Of a stretch of 64,000 nucleotides of DNA, positions 35,201 to 45,600 are shown in pieces (position 1 is the first letter of the stretch; every line of letters begins with the position of its first letter). Source of the stretch: Aquilaria yunnanensis (taxonomy: Eukaryota > Streptophyta > Magnoliopsida > Malvales > Thymelaeaceae); contig CM077595.1 in NCBI GenBank assembly GCA_039654915.1, positions 45,725,501 through 45,789,500 on the forward strand, in the 5' to 3' direction. The position numbers and the translations under genes are program-made. Below the pieces are notes generated by a model. It was not told the DNA's origin and did not search any database. It saw only the letters and a list, made by a program, of their open reading frames with translations.

Positions 35201-36209
35201 TGTAGATGACATACTACTCATCGGGAATGACATTCCTGAGCTACAGTCTGTGAAGACTTGGCTAAGGAAATGTTTCTCTATGAAGGACTTGGGTGAAGCA
35301 GCCTATGTGTTAGGCATCAGGATCTATAGAGATAGATCTAGAAAGCTTCTTGGCCTAAGTCAAAGTACATATATTGACAAGGTGCTAAAGAGGTTTAGCA
35401 TGCAAGATTCCAAGAAAGGATTCTTGCCCATGTCACATGGTATCACTCTTTCTAGATCTCAGTGTCCGAGTACAACCGAGGAGAGAGAGCGCATGAGTAA
35501 GATTCCATATGCCTCAGCAATTGGATCTATCATGTATGCCATGATATGTACTCGTCCCGATGTCTCATATGCTTTGAGCATGACGAGTAGGTACCAATCG
35601 AACCCCGGTGAAAGTCACTGGACAGCTGTTAAGAACATCCTTAAGTACTTACGAAGGACTAAGGATGCATTCTTGGTCTTTGGAGGTGAAGATGAGCTCG
35701 TTGTAAGGGGTTACACCGATGCAAGCTTCCAATCCGATAAGGATGATTTTAGATCGCAATCTGGTTATGTGTTTTGTATTGGTGGTGGTGCTGTAAGCTG
35801 GAAGAGTTCAAAGCAAGAGACAGTAGCTGACTCTACAACAGAATCTGAGTACATTGCCGCCTCTGATGCTGCGAAGGAGGCAGTTTGGATCAAGAAGTTC
35901 ATCACTGAACTTAGAGTGGTTCCAAGCATTGTTGACCCGATAGAGCTCTATTGTGACAACAATGGAGCAATCGCACAGGCTAAGGAACCTCGATCTCACC
36001 AGCGATCCAAACACATACTCCGACGCTATCATCTCATCAGGGAGATCATCGAGAGGGGTGATGTAAGGATATGCAGGACTTCGACAGACAGCAACATTGC
36101 TGATCCACTGACAAAGCCCCTTACGCAGCAAAAGCATGATAGCCATTCTAGGTCCATCGGTATTAGATACATGGATGATTGGCTTTTAGTGCAAGTGGGA
36201 GATTGTTAG
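32238..36209 (+). CDS. Copia Gag-Pol polyprotein, intact
   Basis: Single frame of 1323 residues. It is the first ATG of the frame and follows the long leader. Gag fills about residues 1-270, with a CCHC knuckle CFHCKQPGHWKRNC near 250-263. Protease has LDTGCGSH with the catalytic Asp at 299. Integrase has the zinc site (H near 434, CESC near 466) and catalytic D495, D558 and E594, an exact DD35E spacing. Reverse transcriptase has WQMDVKTAFLNG near 900 and YVDD at 988-991. RNase H has YTDASF near 1159, TTESEY near 1200 and YCDNNGA near 1238. Every catalytic residue I can check is present. There is no separate gag stop, so Gag and Pol are made from one frame, as in most copia elements. The last codon and the stop are the first six bases of the 3' LTR. 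It acts in cytoplasmic virus-like particles and then the nucleus, copying and inserting the element. Confidence 0.97.
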   Translation: MAQNTSTLSLRSILEKEKLNGTNFLKWYRNLRIVLKQERKAYVLEQPIPNEPAATAPRAERDAHKRHSDDALDVACLMLITMESELQKQHENMGAFDMIEHLKMLFQEQARHERFETSKALFQCKMSEGSPVGPHVLKMIGYIENLENLGFALQKELAIDVVLQSLPESYSQFVMNYNMNDLDKSLPELLNMLRTAEQNLKKAKPILMVQKGKGKGKANKKKDKANGKSNASSSSAALKPKGGVAKEGECFHCKQPGHWKRNCKLYLEELAKEKGSKTSTSGIFVIEANFSTSSSWVLDTGCGSHICANVQDLSRSRRLARGEVDLRVGNGARVAALAVGTYVLTLPSGLVLELDNCYFVPTISRNLISVSCLDKKGFSFIIKDKCCSIYLNEIFYGSAQLSNGLYVLDLEDPIYNVNTKKVRLNDSNLTYLWHCRLGHINETRISKLHKDGLLDSFDFESYETCESCLLGKMTKAPFTGQSERANDLLGLIHSDVCGPMSTQARGGFQYFITFTDDFSRYGYVYLMRHKSESFEKFKEFKNEVENQLGKSIKVLRSDRGGEYLDREFLDYLKECGIISQLTPPGTPQWNGVSERRNRTLLDMVRSMMSQADLPNSFWGHALETAAFTLNRVPSKSVQKTPYEIWSGRRPNLSFMKIWGCDVYVKRQSSNKLGPKSQKCLFVGYPKETKGYYFYNPSEQKVFVARTGVFLEKEFISKGTSGRKVELEEIQEQQEDIEPEMEPEQTPQDVVVQESVPVAQSPRRTGRIRREPERYGFLVTHTGDVMLMDQDEPTTYQQAMSGPDSEKWLMAMKSEMESMYENQVWTLVDPPEGVKPIGCKWVFKKKTDMDGNVITFKGRLVAKGFKQIHGIDYDETFSPVAMLKSIRILFAIAAHYDYEIWQMDVKTAFLNGKLLEDVYMTQPEGFVTPGNANKVCKLQRSIYGLKQASRSWNLRFDDAIKGFGFIKNEDEPCVYKKVSGSAIVFLVLYVDDILLIGNDIPELQSVKTWLRKCFSMKDLGEAAYVLGIRIYRDRSRKLLGLSQSTYIDKVLKRFSMQDSKKGFLPMSHGITLSRSQCPSTTEERERMSKIPYASAIGSIMYAMICTRPDVSYALSMTSRYQSNPGESHWTAVKNILKYLRRTKDAFLVFGGEDELVVRGYTDASFQSDKDDFRSQSGYVFCIGGGAVSWKSSKQETVADSTTESEYIAASDAAKEAVWIKKFITELRVVPSIVDPIELYCDNNGAIAQAKEPRSHQRSKHILRRYHLIREIIERGDVRICRTSTDSNIADPLTKPLTQQKHDSHSRSIGIRYMDDWLLVQVGDC
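36193..36202 (+). promoter_or_regulatory. Copia polypurine tract
   Basis: AAGTGGGAGA immediately before the 3' LTR, inside the last codons of gag-pol. It would prime plus-strand synthesis. Confidence 0.85.
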
Positions 36210-37619
36210 TATTGTGCCCAAAAAGCCAATCATGAGATGATTGTATTTTTGCACATTGAGTCATGATATTTTATTGAGGCATTAATCCAGCAATTTTGTT
36301 TGTTGTTTTGTTTCTGCGTAACGTAATAAACATAATTGTAACCCTAGAATAATGATATTCTTAAATGTCCCTAGTCTAGTATTATTGTGGAGCGGGTTGC
36401 AATAATACATAATGACTAGCATATGTGGAGACTAATATGAGATATGTAGTCTACATATGGGTACAAGTTGGAGAACTTGTGTACTGGACCGACCCACCAT
36501 GAGAACACTTCATGGATCGTTATATGAGTGTCATAAGTGATTCTCATAGTGATCATGGTATATGTAGTCCTTCGACCTATGATCATCAAGGTTCCCTACA
36601 TGTGAGTCACATACTTTGATACTTTCCTTTGTTGCTCGTAACTGAGTGAACTTGAAGGAGGTCATTGGGTATGTCACATATCATGCGGAGGGATTTGTAT
36701 GATCAAGATGGGATTTGTCCCTCCTATGTAACGGGAGTGATATCTTTGGGCCCCTTGATAGAGTGAGACTTAGAAAATGCATGGCCATGCTCCGATGAGT
36801 TGATATATGATATCAATGTCATCAGTTTAAGTTAGTCTACTCGGTAATCAAGAAACCAAAGATTGGGCTATACGAGAGTGACACATTCCATGTCTCGTGC
36901 TTAGTCTTGATATCTTGGACAAAGGGACAATGGCATATATCGGTGATGATCATAAAGGTTTAGTCGATTCACCGACAATCTTGTCACTTGGGTAGCAATG
37001 ATGTGTTGCTAGACACCGCTCATTGCTTATGATTATGAATGTGATTTATGATCATTGCCAACATGGCAAGAGCCTATTGGGTCGCACACGTAGAGCTATT
37101 TGGATCATTAGAGTGCATGGGCTAATTATTTGGGTTATGGTTTCACTTTAATTTCGTATTAATAATGGGCCAAGGAGTTGAGCCATTATTAAGCCCGAAA
37201 TTAAATCCTAATTGGATTAGGGCTTTGAAACCCATTAGGCCTGGAAGTTGAGTCTCACTATAAATACAACTTTTAAGTGAGAAATTCGTAGGTCTCCTTG
37301 CCCTAGCCTCCCAAAAGGACAGCCGCACTCTTCTCTTGCAATTCCTTGGAGGACGCAAGCTAGCACTGCGAGCGCAAGAGAAACGCATCTGCCAGGACGT
37401 GGTGGAAGCGTGGTGATCCCGAGAGGCTCGTGTGGATACCATAGAGAGCCTGAACACGTCAACTGTTCAGGTTTTGTGATTCGACTCTACAGTTGAGTGA
37501 GAGATCTCAACCGAAAATTAGGTATGAAATTTTCGAACACCCGGTTTACCCCGTTTCACTTGGATCCTGGAGGGTTTCGGTTAAATTCCGCTGCGCTGTT
37601 TGGCTCCCGAAACCCAACA
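36204..37619 (+). repeat. 3' LTR of copia family C element
   Basis: 1416 bp, identical to the 5' LTR except A at 37394 in place of G at 30485. The TATA box is at 37259-37266. The stop codon of gag-pol lies at its bases 4-6. Confidence 0.97.
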
Positions 37620-37624
37620 TTTGC
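37620..37624. repeat. TSD tttgc, right copy, of the full-length copia element
   Basis: Exact repeat of 29290-29294. LINE sequence resumes here. Confidence 0.95.
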
Positions 37625-38100
37625 TAGATATGAGTTATTTCAACTAGAAAGCATCCTGTGGCCTGGTCTAAGGTCTTCTTCCCAAAACTCAGGGAGGCCT
37701 AGGCATTTATAGTTTAAGAGCTTGGAATATTGCAGGCCTTGGCAAGAAGTTGTGGTGTCTCTTTGTTGATAAGGAGAGTCTATGGGTAAAGTGGATACAA
37801 GCTTACTACCCTAAAGGTAATGATATGTGGTACTTACGAGTTGCCAATGATTCTTGTATATTCAGGAAGCATATTCTTAAAGTTAGATATCTATTTGTTA
37901 ATATGATTCATGATCTTGGGACTATGCGAAGGGTGGCAGGTTTGTGATGAAATTGGCTTACTTGTATGTGATTGAAAATTTTGGCAATGTTGATAGGCAT
38001 AAGATTCTCTAGAGCACCGATAATGGTCCTAGGCATTCTATGATTTGTTTGTTTGCTTTTTCAGATCATTTGTCTACTGCTAATAGAATCAATAGATTTA
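37625..38100 (+). pseudogene. LINE ORF2, C-terminal part (broken)
   Basis: Continuation of the LINE frame after the copia insertion. Two frames together show the segment after the RT thumb: LGIYSLRAWNIAGLGKKLW, with the last part in the open piece 37750-37947 (WCLFVDKESLWVKWIQAYYP; FRKHILKVR). At least one frameshift separates these pieces. This region in plant LINEs precedes a zinc-binding C-terminus, which is not recognisable here. Confidence 0.75.
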
Positions 38101-38634
38101 CTACTTGTCTATCAAGCATTTGTTCAATTCATTTGCAAGCTGATGAAAGTAGAAATTAATTATTTTTGAATGTGACTACTCAAAAATAGTGTGGAAGGGT
38201 CCTATGTGCAAATTAAAGCTTCAGGATGCTCCTTATAAATAGGCTCATTTCTGGTCTTGGTTGGGTAGATTTGTTAAAAGGAAAGGGTCGTAAATCTCAG
38301 ATGAAGAAAGGTTGTGTGGTTGGCATGGTTTACTTCATTTGATAAGAAAAGAATCTAAGATTTCATAGAAAATGACCTTGTTTGCCTGAAGATTTAATTG
38401 AGCTAGTTTTAGGCAGTGTTTAATTTAGAATACGTTCTAATACTTCTGATATTTTTGCTTAGTTTGCTCTTCATCTGATTTTGTTGTATAGCCAGATGAT
38501 ATGTTGTTATTTTCTATTTCCTTTTGGATCAGGCTTTGCCATTTTTGTGGTGTAGGCCCTTAATCTAGGATATGTAAATGCCGTTAAGCTTTTTGAGCAA
38601 TGAAATGCACACCGATTGTGGTATTTCTGAAAAA
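38101..38634 (+). other. LINE 3' region and A-tail
   Basis: Degenerate C-terminal and 3' untranslated sequence ending TTTCTG followed by an A run that reaches the TSD. No separate gene. Confidence 0.7.
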
Positions 38635-38648
38635 AAAAATTAACATAA
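38635..38648. repeat. TSD AAAAATTAACATAA, right copy, of the LINE
   Basis: Exact repeat of 25511-25524. The A/T block of the old DNA element continues directly after it. Confidence 0.9.
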
Positions 38649-39005
38649 ATTAAATTACACCAAAAATTGAATTCTTTAATATAAATTTTAAAAAAAGATA
38701 AATAAAAAAATTTGAATTGTTTCAGTCATTTCAGCCTATACACTACTAATCTGAGTAAATCTGACAACCAACCTAGATCTGGCCAAAACTTAAATGACCC
38801 AACCTGAAATCAATGGAGAACAAAATTAACTCGACCTGAATTAAACCCAAACCCAAATAAAGTTGATCTAATTCAACCTTAACTTAAAATCTACTCAACC
38901 TGAACCTAAATAATATGACCTAAACTTGAATTTATACTAATCCAATTAAACCTGAACTTGAATAACCTGACCCGAATCTAACCGAGCCACTCAACCTGGA
39001 GATAT

Positions 39006-40294
39006 GAGAATATACACCATGGTGTATGTTTACCCAAACTGTTTTTGTTAATAATATAATTTCAATTTTAAAATTTAGGCAAGTTAGGATTGACACAATT
39101 AAAAGATAAAGATAATGAACTAAAATATCAAGGATTCTAAGAGCTATGGATGGATATTTATTTTGTATATCATGGACTCTTTGTTTCCCAGTTTGTGTGA
39201 GAGTTTGGTTAGAGACACCAAATCATAAGAGGAGACATTCTTTAGGGAGGAAAGAAATGGAAGTGCAACTATTTGTGAGTCCAAAGAAGGTGGCGAATCA
39301 AGTAAGCATGGTAGAGTTCCATGGAGAGGATGCTGTAGGGGAGGTGGACACTGAATGATGGGGGCCAGGCTGTGAAATCACCAAATTAGAGGACCATGTT
39401 TTTTTTTGGTAGCACAACAACAATCGGTTGTAATTGGTGGTTTATTTCACTGATTATAGATGTCTCGTGTGGGTATTAAGGATTTGGGTTTATTTTATTC
39501 CAATTTTGCTTTTGATGTCTGTTGGTTGTGAAATTCTAGTAGGATGTGAAGGACATGGAATCAGAAGAAGTAAATATAGCAATGTATCAAGGAAGGATAA
39601 ATCGTATGGGTTTCAGCTAATTGCACTAATGTCTAACTTGTGATGGATTGGCATCTACGTGGAGTGAGATTGTATGTTTCTGGTTAGGGAGTCTTTTTTA
39701 TTTTTTATTTGCAACAATGAAACAATATTTTATTATCTAGGTGGTCATTGTTTTATGACCTGTAAAACATATTTGTTTATATTAGAAAAATTGGAAGAAT
39801 AAGATGTGCTCAATCCCAAATAAGAAAGGAACACAAAAATCATAACCAAGGGCCAACAAGTGAGCAACCAAACCTCACCTGAGTCGGTTAATTAGCGAAG
39901 AATAACATCAAGCCTAGTCTTCAATTGCAATAATTTAGAGTCAAAGAAAATAAAAGAGCAGGCATACTAAATTTTTTTCAAGTACTTGACACATGTAACC
40001 AGGATATGGAAGCAACCATAAACGTTGTGCCGTAGGATATAAAATTTTGTAAGCTAGAATGGGAAAACCAGAATGATCAAAGGTACCAGTGAATGCACAC
40101 TCTAACAACATGAATTGTTGGTGATTTAAGTGGTATCTAGTTTATGTAAAGTGGTGTCTTAAATTGTCTAAAATGGTGTGTGTGTAATTTTTTTGTTTGA
40201 TAGGTGGAATGACATTCTTGTGTCTCAGTGTTTAGTTTAGATTTTGCACAAAATGGTAGGCGCATATATATAATCAATGATATCGATTCTTGGA
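39006..40294. other. Unassigned non-coding stretch
   Basis: A/T-rich DNA with a 16-bp palindrome ATACACCATGGTGTAT at 39012-39027. Open stretches at 39146-39358 and 39434-39643 show no recognisable motif or codon pattern. GGTGTC words begin to appear near 40150. Confidence 0.45.
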
Positions 40295-40302
40295 AAAAAA
40301 AT

Positions 40303-41586
40303 GGGTAAAAAGCGCCTCTCATTCCTGAACTAAAACCAATGTTGTGGATTCATCTTGAAATGATAAAATATTACACCATTCATTCTCTAACTATGAAAAT
40401 ATTATACCATTCGTCCTACTGTTAGGTTAAGCCATTAAGAAGTAACAGAATAAACATTTAATGGGGGAAAAAGTGCATAGTCGATCCTAAACTTAATGAA
40501 ATTTTTAATTTTAGTCCTACAATATTATTATTTTGTAGTTCACTCCTAAAACAATGAAATTTTTGTGTTTACTCATTTTTTTCTTACAAATAACCCATGA
40601 TTTTCCGCCCACCCAGAAGCACATCGCTGATTCACTGTCGAGCTATAGCCAATCCACTGTTCCCCCTTATGAGGGCCACGAAGCAGTTCGTGATCTCCCA
40701 ATTCTTCTATTCATGCACATCACCAAGTTAGTGAATTCCCCGATTCTACTAGGAATCAACATCGGCGGTGGAAATAGAATCAACATTGACATTGGCGAAT
40801 TCCCCGATCCAACTTGGAATCGCCATGCTAAACGTTAATGTGTCAAATACTGAAGCACTGGTACTCTGGGTTTTGGTCCCACTCCATGTGCCACTGCAAC
40901 AATGACTACTAGTTTTTGATGGTGTCGTGGATCTGGTCTGGTATGGTCGCACCGTCAACTAGTGGATTTCGAGAATAATGATATAACAGAACAAACTTGG
41001 TTACACAAAAGTGAAGTGGGAAATTGAAAATAAAACAAAGCCTCACATTCTTGATGAAATGAATCGAGCAATGGAATTATGAGATTAATGTGATAAAGAG
41101 ATAGAATTCAAAACTTGAATTCAGAACCTAGTAGCTGGAATTCGGAAATCTAATTCTAATCCACCTATTGGGAAACAACCAAAAATATTAGAGACCTGAA
41201 AATCGAATTTAGAACCTATTGGAGTTTTTTTCAGCACTAGAAAACAACCTATTCATCCTACAATAAAAAAGGAAAAACTAGAGTAGCCAAAGGATGGGCG
41301 GTAAGGGCAGCGGAGAGAAAAAGGAGAAAGAGACAGGATGATATTTGTATTGTTTTAGGATTGAATTAGAAAGTCATAAAGTTTTAGGAATCAAATAGAA
41401 AATTTTACTAAGTTTAGGACTAACTATACACTTTTCCCCCATAAAATGCTCATTCTGTTACTATCTAACGGTAGGATGAACGATGTAACATTTTAATAGT
41501 TAAAGGATGAATGATGTAACATTTCATAGTTTCAGGACCAATCCGCAACATAGATCTTAGTTCGGGGATGATGGTGCTATTTACCC
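40303..41586. mobile_element. Second Mutator-like non-autonomous element with long TIRs
   Basis: Ends GGGTAAA on both outer strands. The inverted similarity runs at least 250 bp inward (AACTAA..C.ATGTTG.GGATT; ATTCAT.CT.TAACTAT; GTTAG/CTAACgg; TGGGGGAAAA). Flanks aaaaaaat at 40295-40302 and 41587-41594 are identical over 8 bases inside A runs, so the TSD is 8-9 bp. The core (about 40600-41250) is more GC-rich, with an open stretch at 40554-40838 that might be captured host sequence. No transposase is present. It shares the GGGTAAA terminus with the element at 7436-8469 but is otherwise different. Confidence 0.75.
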
Positions 41587-41599
41587 AAAAAAATAGTAC

Positions 41600-42620
41600 T
41601 TTCTTTTTAATAGCTAAAAAACTAGTACATTAGAATCAAGGAAGTCCTTTTTCTATTTATGTTTCCTGAACATGTGGGAAAGATAATTCAAAAGTGTTAT
41701 AAAGTTTAATTAACAATATAAATTGGTCAGTTACTTTTTATAGTTTTTGGAACTTAAATAGAATGGAGTTAAGAATGAATGTTGTTTTTGTTGCACTGTC
41801 ATTGTCTTGGTGACAAATTGGTAATTGTATAATGTACAATTTTTTTTTCTAAAGTGTTCTTTGCAAACACTTTTTTGACCAATTCTACCAAAAGTATGTA
41901 TGTCTGTAGTTTGTGAGTGTTTGCTCTATGTGTCGACATAAAATTTATTCAAAGAGCCTAACACTACATGCATAATGTCTGACCTTGGTGATGTAGTGTC
42001 TGTTTGTGGCTATAGAGTCTAGTACAATTACCCAGCCTAGAAGATTGTTGGAACCCTAGACAATGAATTTTCTTAAAAATAACAAATTAACCTTTTTCAA
42101 GGTTTCTGATACATGGTGGTAAAAAGGGTCTCCTGGTTTGAATGTATGAGTGTGTATGACTGAAAAGATCTGGTTTGTGTTTGAAATTAAGGTTTATATT
42201 GTTCTATAAATGAGAGGTTATTGTTCTGAAGATTTTATTTTTTTGTACTTTTTTCCCTTTTCGTGTGGTTACTTGATTTCTTTGATTGTTTTATAAGTAT
42301 TTGTTCTTTTTGAGCATTTTTAACAAAGATCATAGGGGTGAGTTGGTTATGCTAACCAGTGCTAGCATACGAGAAGGCAACTTTGAAAGTAAGTTTGTGC
42401 TGAACGAGTATCATTTTTGTCAACTCAATGTTAGGTGGGCAAAAATAGTATTGTGACTGTGCCTATAATTTATGCTGTTACAGAGAATAAAATGGATCAA
42501 GTTGAACAGGAACACCAATCCTTAAAAAGACCATGAGTAATAAATATTTATATGTTAGCTATAGTTAGGAATTGTACTTTGGATTGTTATTTAGTACTAA
42601 GTTCTTTGTTTGTATTGACA
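41600..42620. other. Spacer, no gene seen
   Basis: A/T-rich sequence with scattered GTGTCT words. It probably belongs to the decayed compound element to the right. Confidence 0.4.
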
Positions 42621-45600
42621 TTTTAGTTTGGACACCATGGGTACTATTGAGGTCAGTGAGAATAAAAAAGTGAAGAAAGCACGTAATAAGAAGCAAAGGC
42701 TATTTATTAAAGAGCCAACGATAGTTGCAATACAAAAATGTAGATGGGTATAAATGATCTAATGATGGTGTATTATGATATGGTTCATAGTTGTGATATG
42801 ATATCACATATGTTTTTTATTATTGTACATGCTTTTGATGGGATCAAGTAATAGTGAAGGATGAAAGTACCAGAAGAAACAGACTCACACTTTGAGATTG
42901 TTAGGTAAATACAAGTTTTTTTAACACTTGATATACGTTTTATGTTATTTTTCACTATTATCTGATAAGAAAATGGTTTATGTAGTGAAAAAAGAATATT
43001 CAGATCTGGTCAATGTGCGAGTAGACAAATCCAAGAGGCAAAACTTAGAAAAGTTGAAGATGGACTTGATAAGGTGATGAGGAAAAGTACAATAGTAATT
43101 AAGGGAAAAAGAACTAAGAAGATAGTGGAAGGAGATGGAAAGGTCAAAGGAAAAAAGAGGCAACTAAAAGGGTTGAGGGTGCTGGAATAAGAGGTAAGGG
43201 CCACAGAGGGCAGAATGCAGACATAAAAACAAAAGTTAAAGTTGCTGGAACAAGTAAGGGAAAAAATAAGGCAGAAGAAAATAATAGCTCTGATGAAAAA
43301 GAATATAATAATTGTTTGGAAGAAGATGGAAGGTTAGAATGTTAATGTTTTTTTAAGTAGTTTGATTGAGAATAATGATGTCTACAATTATAGCTATGAT
43401 AATCAGGAGAATAAATTTTTAGGGTTCTTTATTACATTTGAGAATTCTAAATTGTTGATTATTCAATTTTATCTGATTGTAATGGTGTCTGCAATAGTTA
43501 TGATAATCAGGGGAATAAATTTCAAGGTTTCTTTATTACATGTGAGAATTCTAAATGGTTGATTATTCAATTTTGTCTAATTATAGAACAATAGTGTCTA
43601 CTATTAGTCCAATGTCATTTGCTTGTGTTTTACATATGAAATATGTAATGAAGTTAAGTTTTTTCTACTTTTTGAAGTGTTGGTGTCCATATCATTCAAT
43701 GCAAGGTATAATATACTTATAAGTGTTCACCAAGAGAGCTAATGAAGTTTTTAGACAGACTGCAATAGGAGGGCAATGTGCTTTCAAAGAGAAAGGTGCA
43801 AGTAATAAATGAAATGGGTTGTGGCATTGTGTTTGACATCAAGTGCTTATATTTAAAGCGAGAACTAATAGACTAGATAATTTTGAAGATATAGCCACTA
43901 GAAAAAACCACAAACTTTGGGGAAGGATAGTGTAAACTTGACTGCAGTTGATGTTTACTTGGTTTTGGGGGTGCCAAATAGTGGTTTGCATGTGGGGCCA
44001 GCTACCTATTATGGTGTAAGAAAAGCTTTTGCCACAAATTGGGAGACACATGTTTCTGCAAAATGAGAGGGACCACACATAACAACGGTGGAGAAAGCAT
44101 CGCTCACAGATGAAGAAGTTGGAGATAAATTCAGACACTCAATGTTCCTATACTTGATGGCCTGATTCTTTGTGCCTAGAAGCCATTCACATGTGTCTAT
44201 TAGAACCTTGGAGTATGTAAAGGAACTGACCAAAATTCTGAACATGAACTGGGCTGAGTCCATATTAAAAAGTCTTTGTCAAAGAATTCATGTGTGGAAA
44301 AAAGTTGAGAAGAGGAAAACTATTAATGAATGCCTTTTCTTTCTCCAGTTATGGAATATATATGGATTTATAGCTCCAGTTGGTCAACAACATAACTGAG
44401 TATGTGCATTAAAATTGATTTCCAATGATTTAGTTTCTTGTTATGGCTTTGTGAGTTATGCATAAAATTTAAATAATATGAAAAATGAGTTTTATTTATC
44501 GATATAAATGTATATTACATAGTTTTTTACTAAGGCGAAAACAATGGTGTTCACATCTAATTATTTGGTGTCCACTTTCCTCACACTGGTGTCTAACAAT
44601 TGTTTAGTACATGACTAGCAGTTCAAGGTGGTCAACATAACTAATTGTGTGCATCAAAATTATTTTCTAGTGATTCAGTTGCTTGTTATGGGTAAACAAT
44701 ATGGAACAAATTTGTGAGTTAAGCATAAAATTTGAATAATACAAAAAAACAAGTTGTATTTATCGATATAAATGTATATTGGATAGTTTTTTGCTAGTGT
44801 GAAAACAATTGTGTCCACATCTGATTATTTGGTGTCCACTTGGTGTCTAACGATTGTTTAGTACGTGACCAGCAGTTCTAGGTGGTCACCATAACAGATT
44901 GTGTGCAATAAAATTATCTTCCAGTGATTCAATTGCTTGTTATGGGTAGATAATATGGAACAAATTTATAAGTTATGCACAAAATTCAAATAATATGAAA
45001 ATACAAGTTGTATTTATCGATATAAATGTATATGGATAGATTTTTACTAGTGCGAAAACAATTGTGTCCATATCTGATTATTTGGTGTCCACTTCCCCAA
45101 CACTGATGCCTAACAATTTTTTATTTACATGCATGAGTACCGATGGTATGTGAAATTTCTACTAATTTGGGGAATGATTTTATGCAGATGTTGTATGTAG
45201 ATCATGTAGTATTTTTTGGGTAGGGAACAGTGGAACGTCTGATATCATGTATCAAGAATTGGACAATCAAAGTTCTAATTAAAAGGTTATGGTATGAGGA
45301 ACAAATCAGTGGGTTTGGCAAAGGTGTTGTCCAGGTAGAGATCATTTAGAGGGAAAATTAGGTTCAATCGATATAACTACAAACATAGGAGATGGGAAAG
45401 AAAATTTAGCTAGTAAGCCTTCTGGCGATGATAGGTTGGCATCTTTCTGATTTTGGATGTCACACTTCACTACAGACAGAACTTAAAACTTTTAATCGTG
45501 ATAAGAAAAAGAATGCAGATGCTTTGAAGAAATTTATTGAACAAGTTGATAAGGTAAAGATGATGGTCCCGACAATTACAAATGAGATTGAAAATTGTGC

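Larger units (their letters stand above)
29295..37619 (+). mobile_element. Full-length Ty1/copia retrotransposon, family C
   Basis: Complete element of 8325 bp: 5' LTR 29295-30710, primer-binding site, 1.5-kb leader, one uninterrupted gag-pol frame, polypurine tract, 3' LTR 36204-37619 and a perfect TSD. The LTRs are equal in length and differ at one position only (G at 30485, A at 37394). The domain order protease-integrase-RT-RNase H defines copia. The RT neighbourhood and 1.4-kb LTRs resemble the Angela/TAR group, which is inference. Nothing in the sequence prevents activity. Confidence 0.97.
25525..38634 (+). mobile_element. Plant L1-type LINE, degenerate, split by a copia element
   Basis: About 4.8 kb of LINE remain after removing the 8.3-kb copia insertion. 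The order is 5' leader, ORF1 remnant, endonuclease, reverse transcriptase, C-terminal region and an A-tail ending at 38634. It is flanked by a 14-bp TSD, so both ends are defined. Numerous stops and frameshifts make it inactive. It landed in the A/T block of the old DNA element. Confidence 0.9.
6982..39005 (-). mobile_element. Old DNA-transposon-like element (hAT-like ends), expanded by nested insertions
   Basis: Its own sequence survives as islands: 6982-7093, 9825-10291, 23113 to about 23560, about 25440-25524, and 38635 to about 39005. Laid end to end these match, in the same order, the reverse complement of the compact copy at 17814-19299. The left end TAAGGATGACAAAATT parallels TAGGGATGGAAAAATC of that copy. 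Both have ACC-rich arms, a middle block around TTTAGTCACTAATAGT, and an A/T block before the second arm. The TAGGGATGG-type end suggests hAT, but no transposase is present and no TSD was found. The right end is only approximate. Confidence 0.6.

Noticed and set aside
39012..39027. 16-bp palindrome ATACACCATGGTGTAT as a transposon terminus or regulatory site
   Set aside because: It stands alone, with no partner repeat or TSD and no gene nearby. It could be chance.
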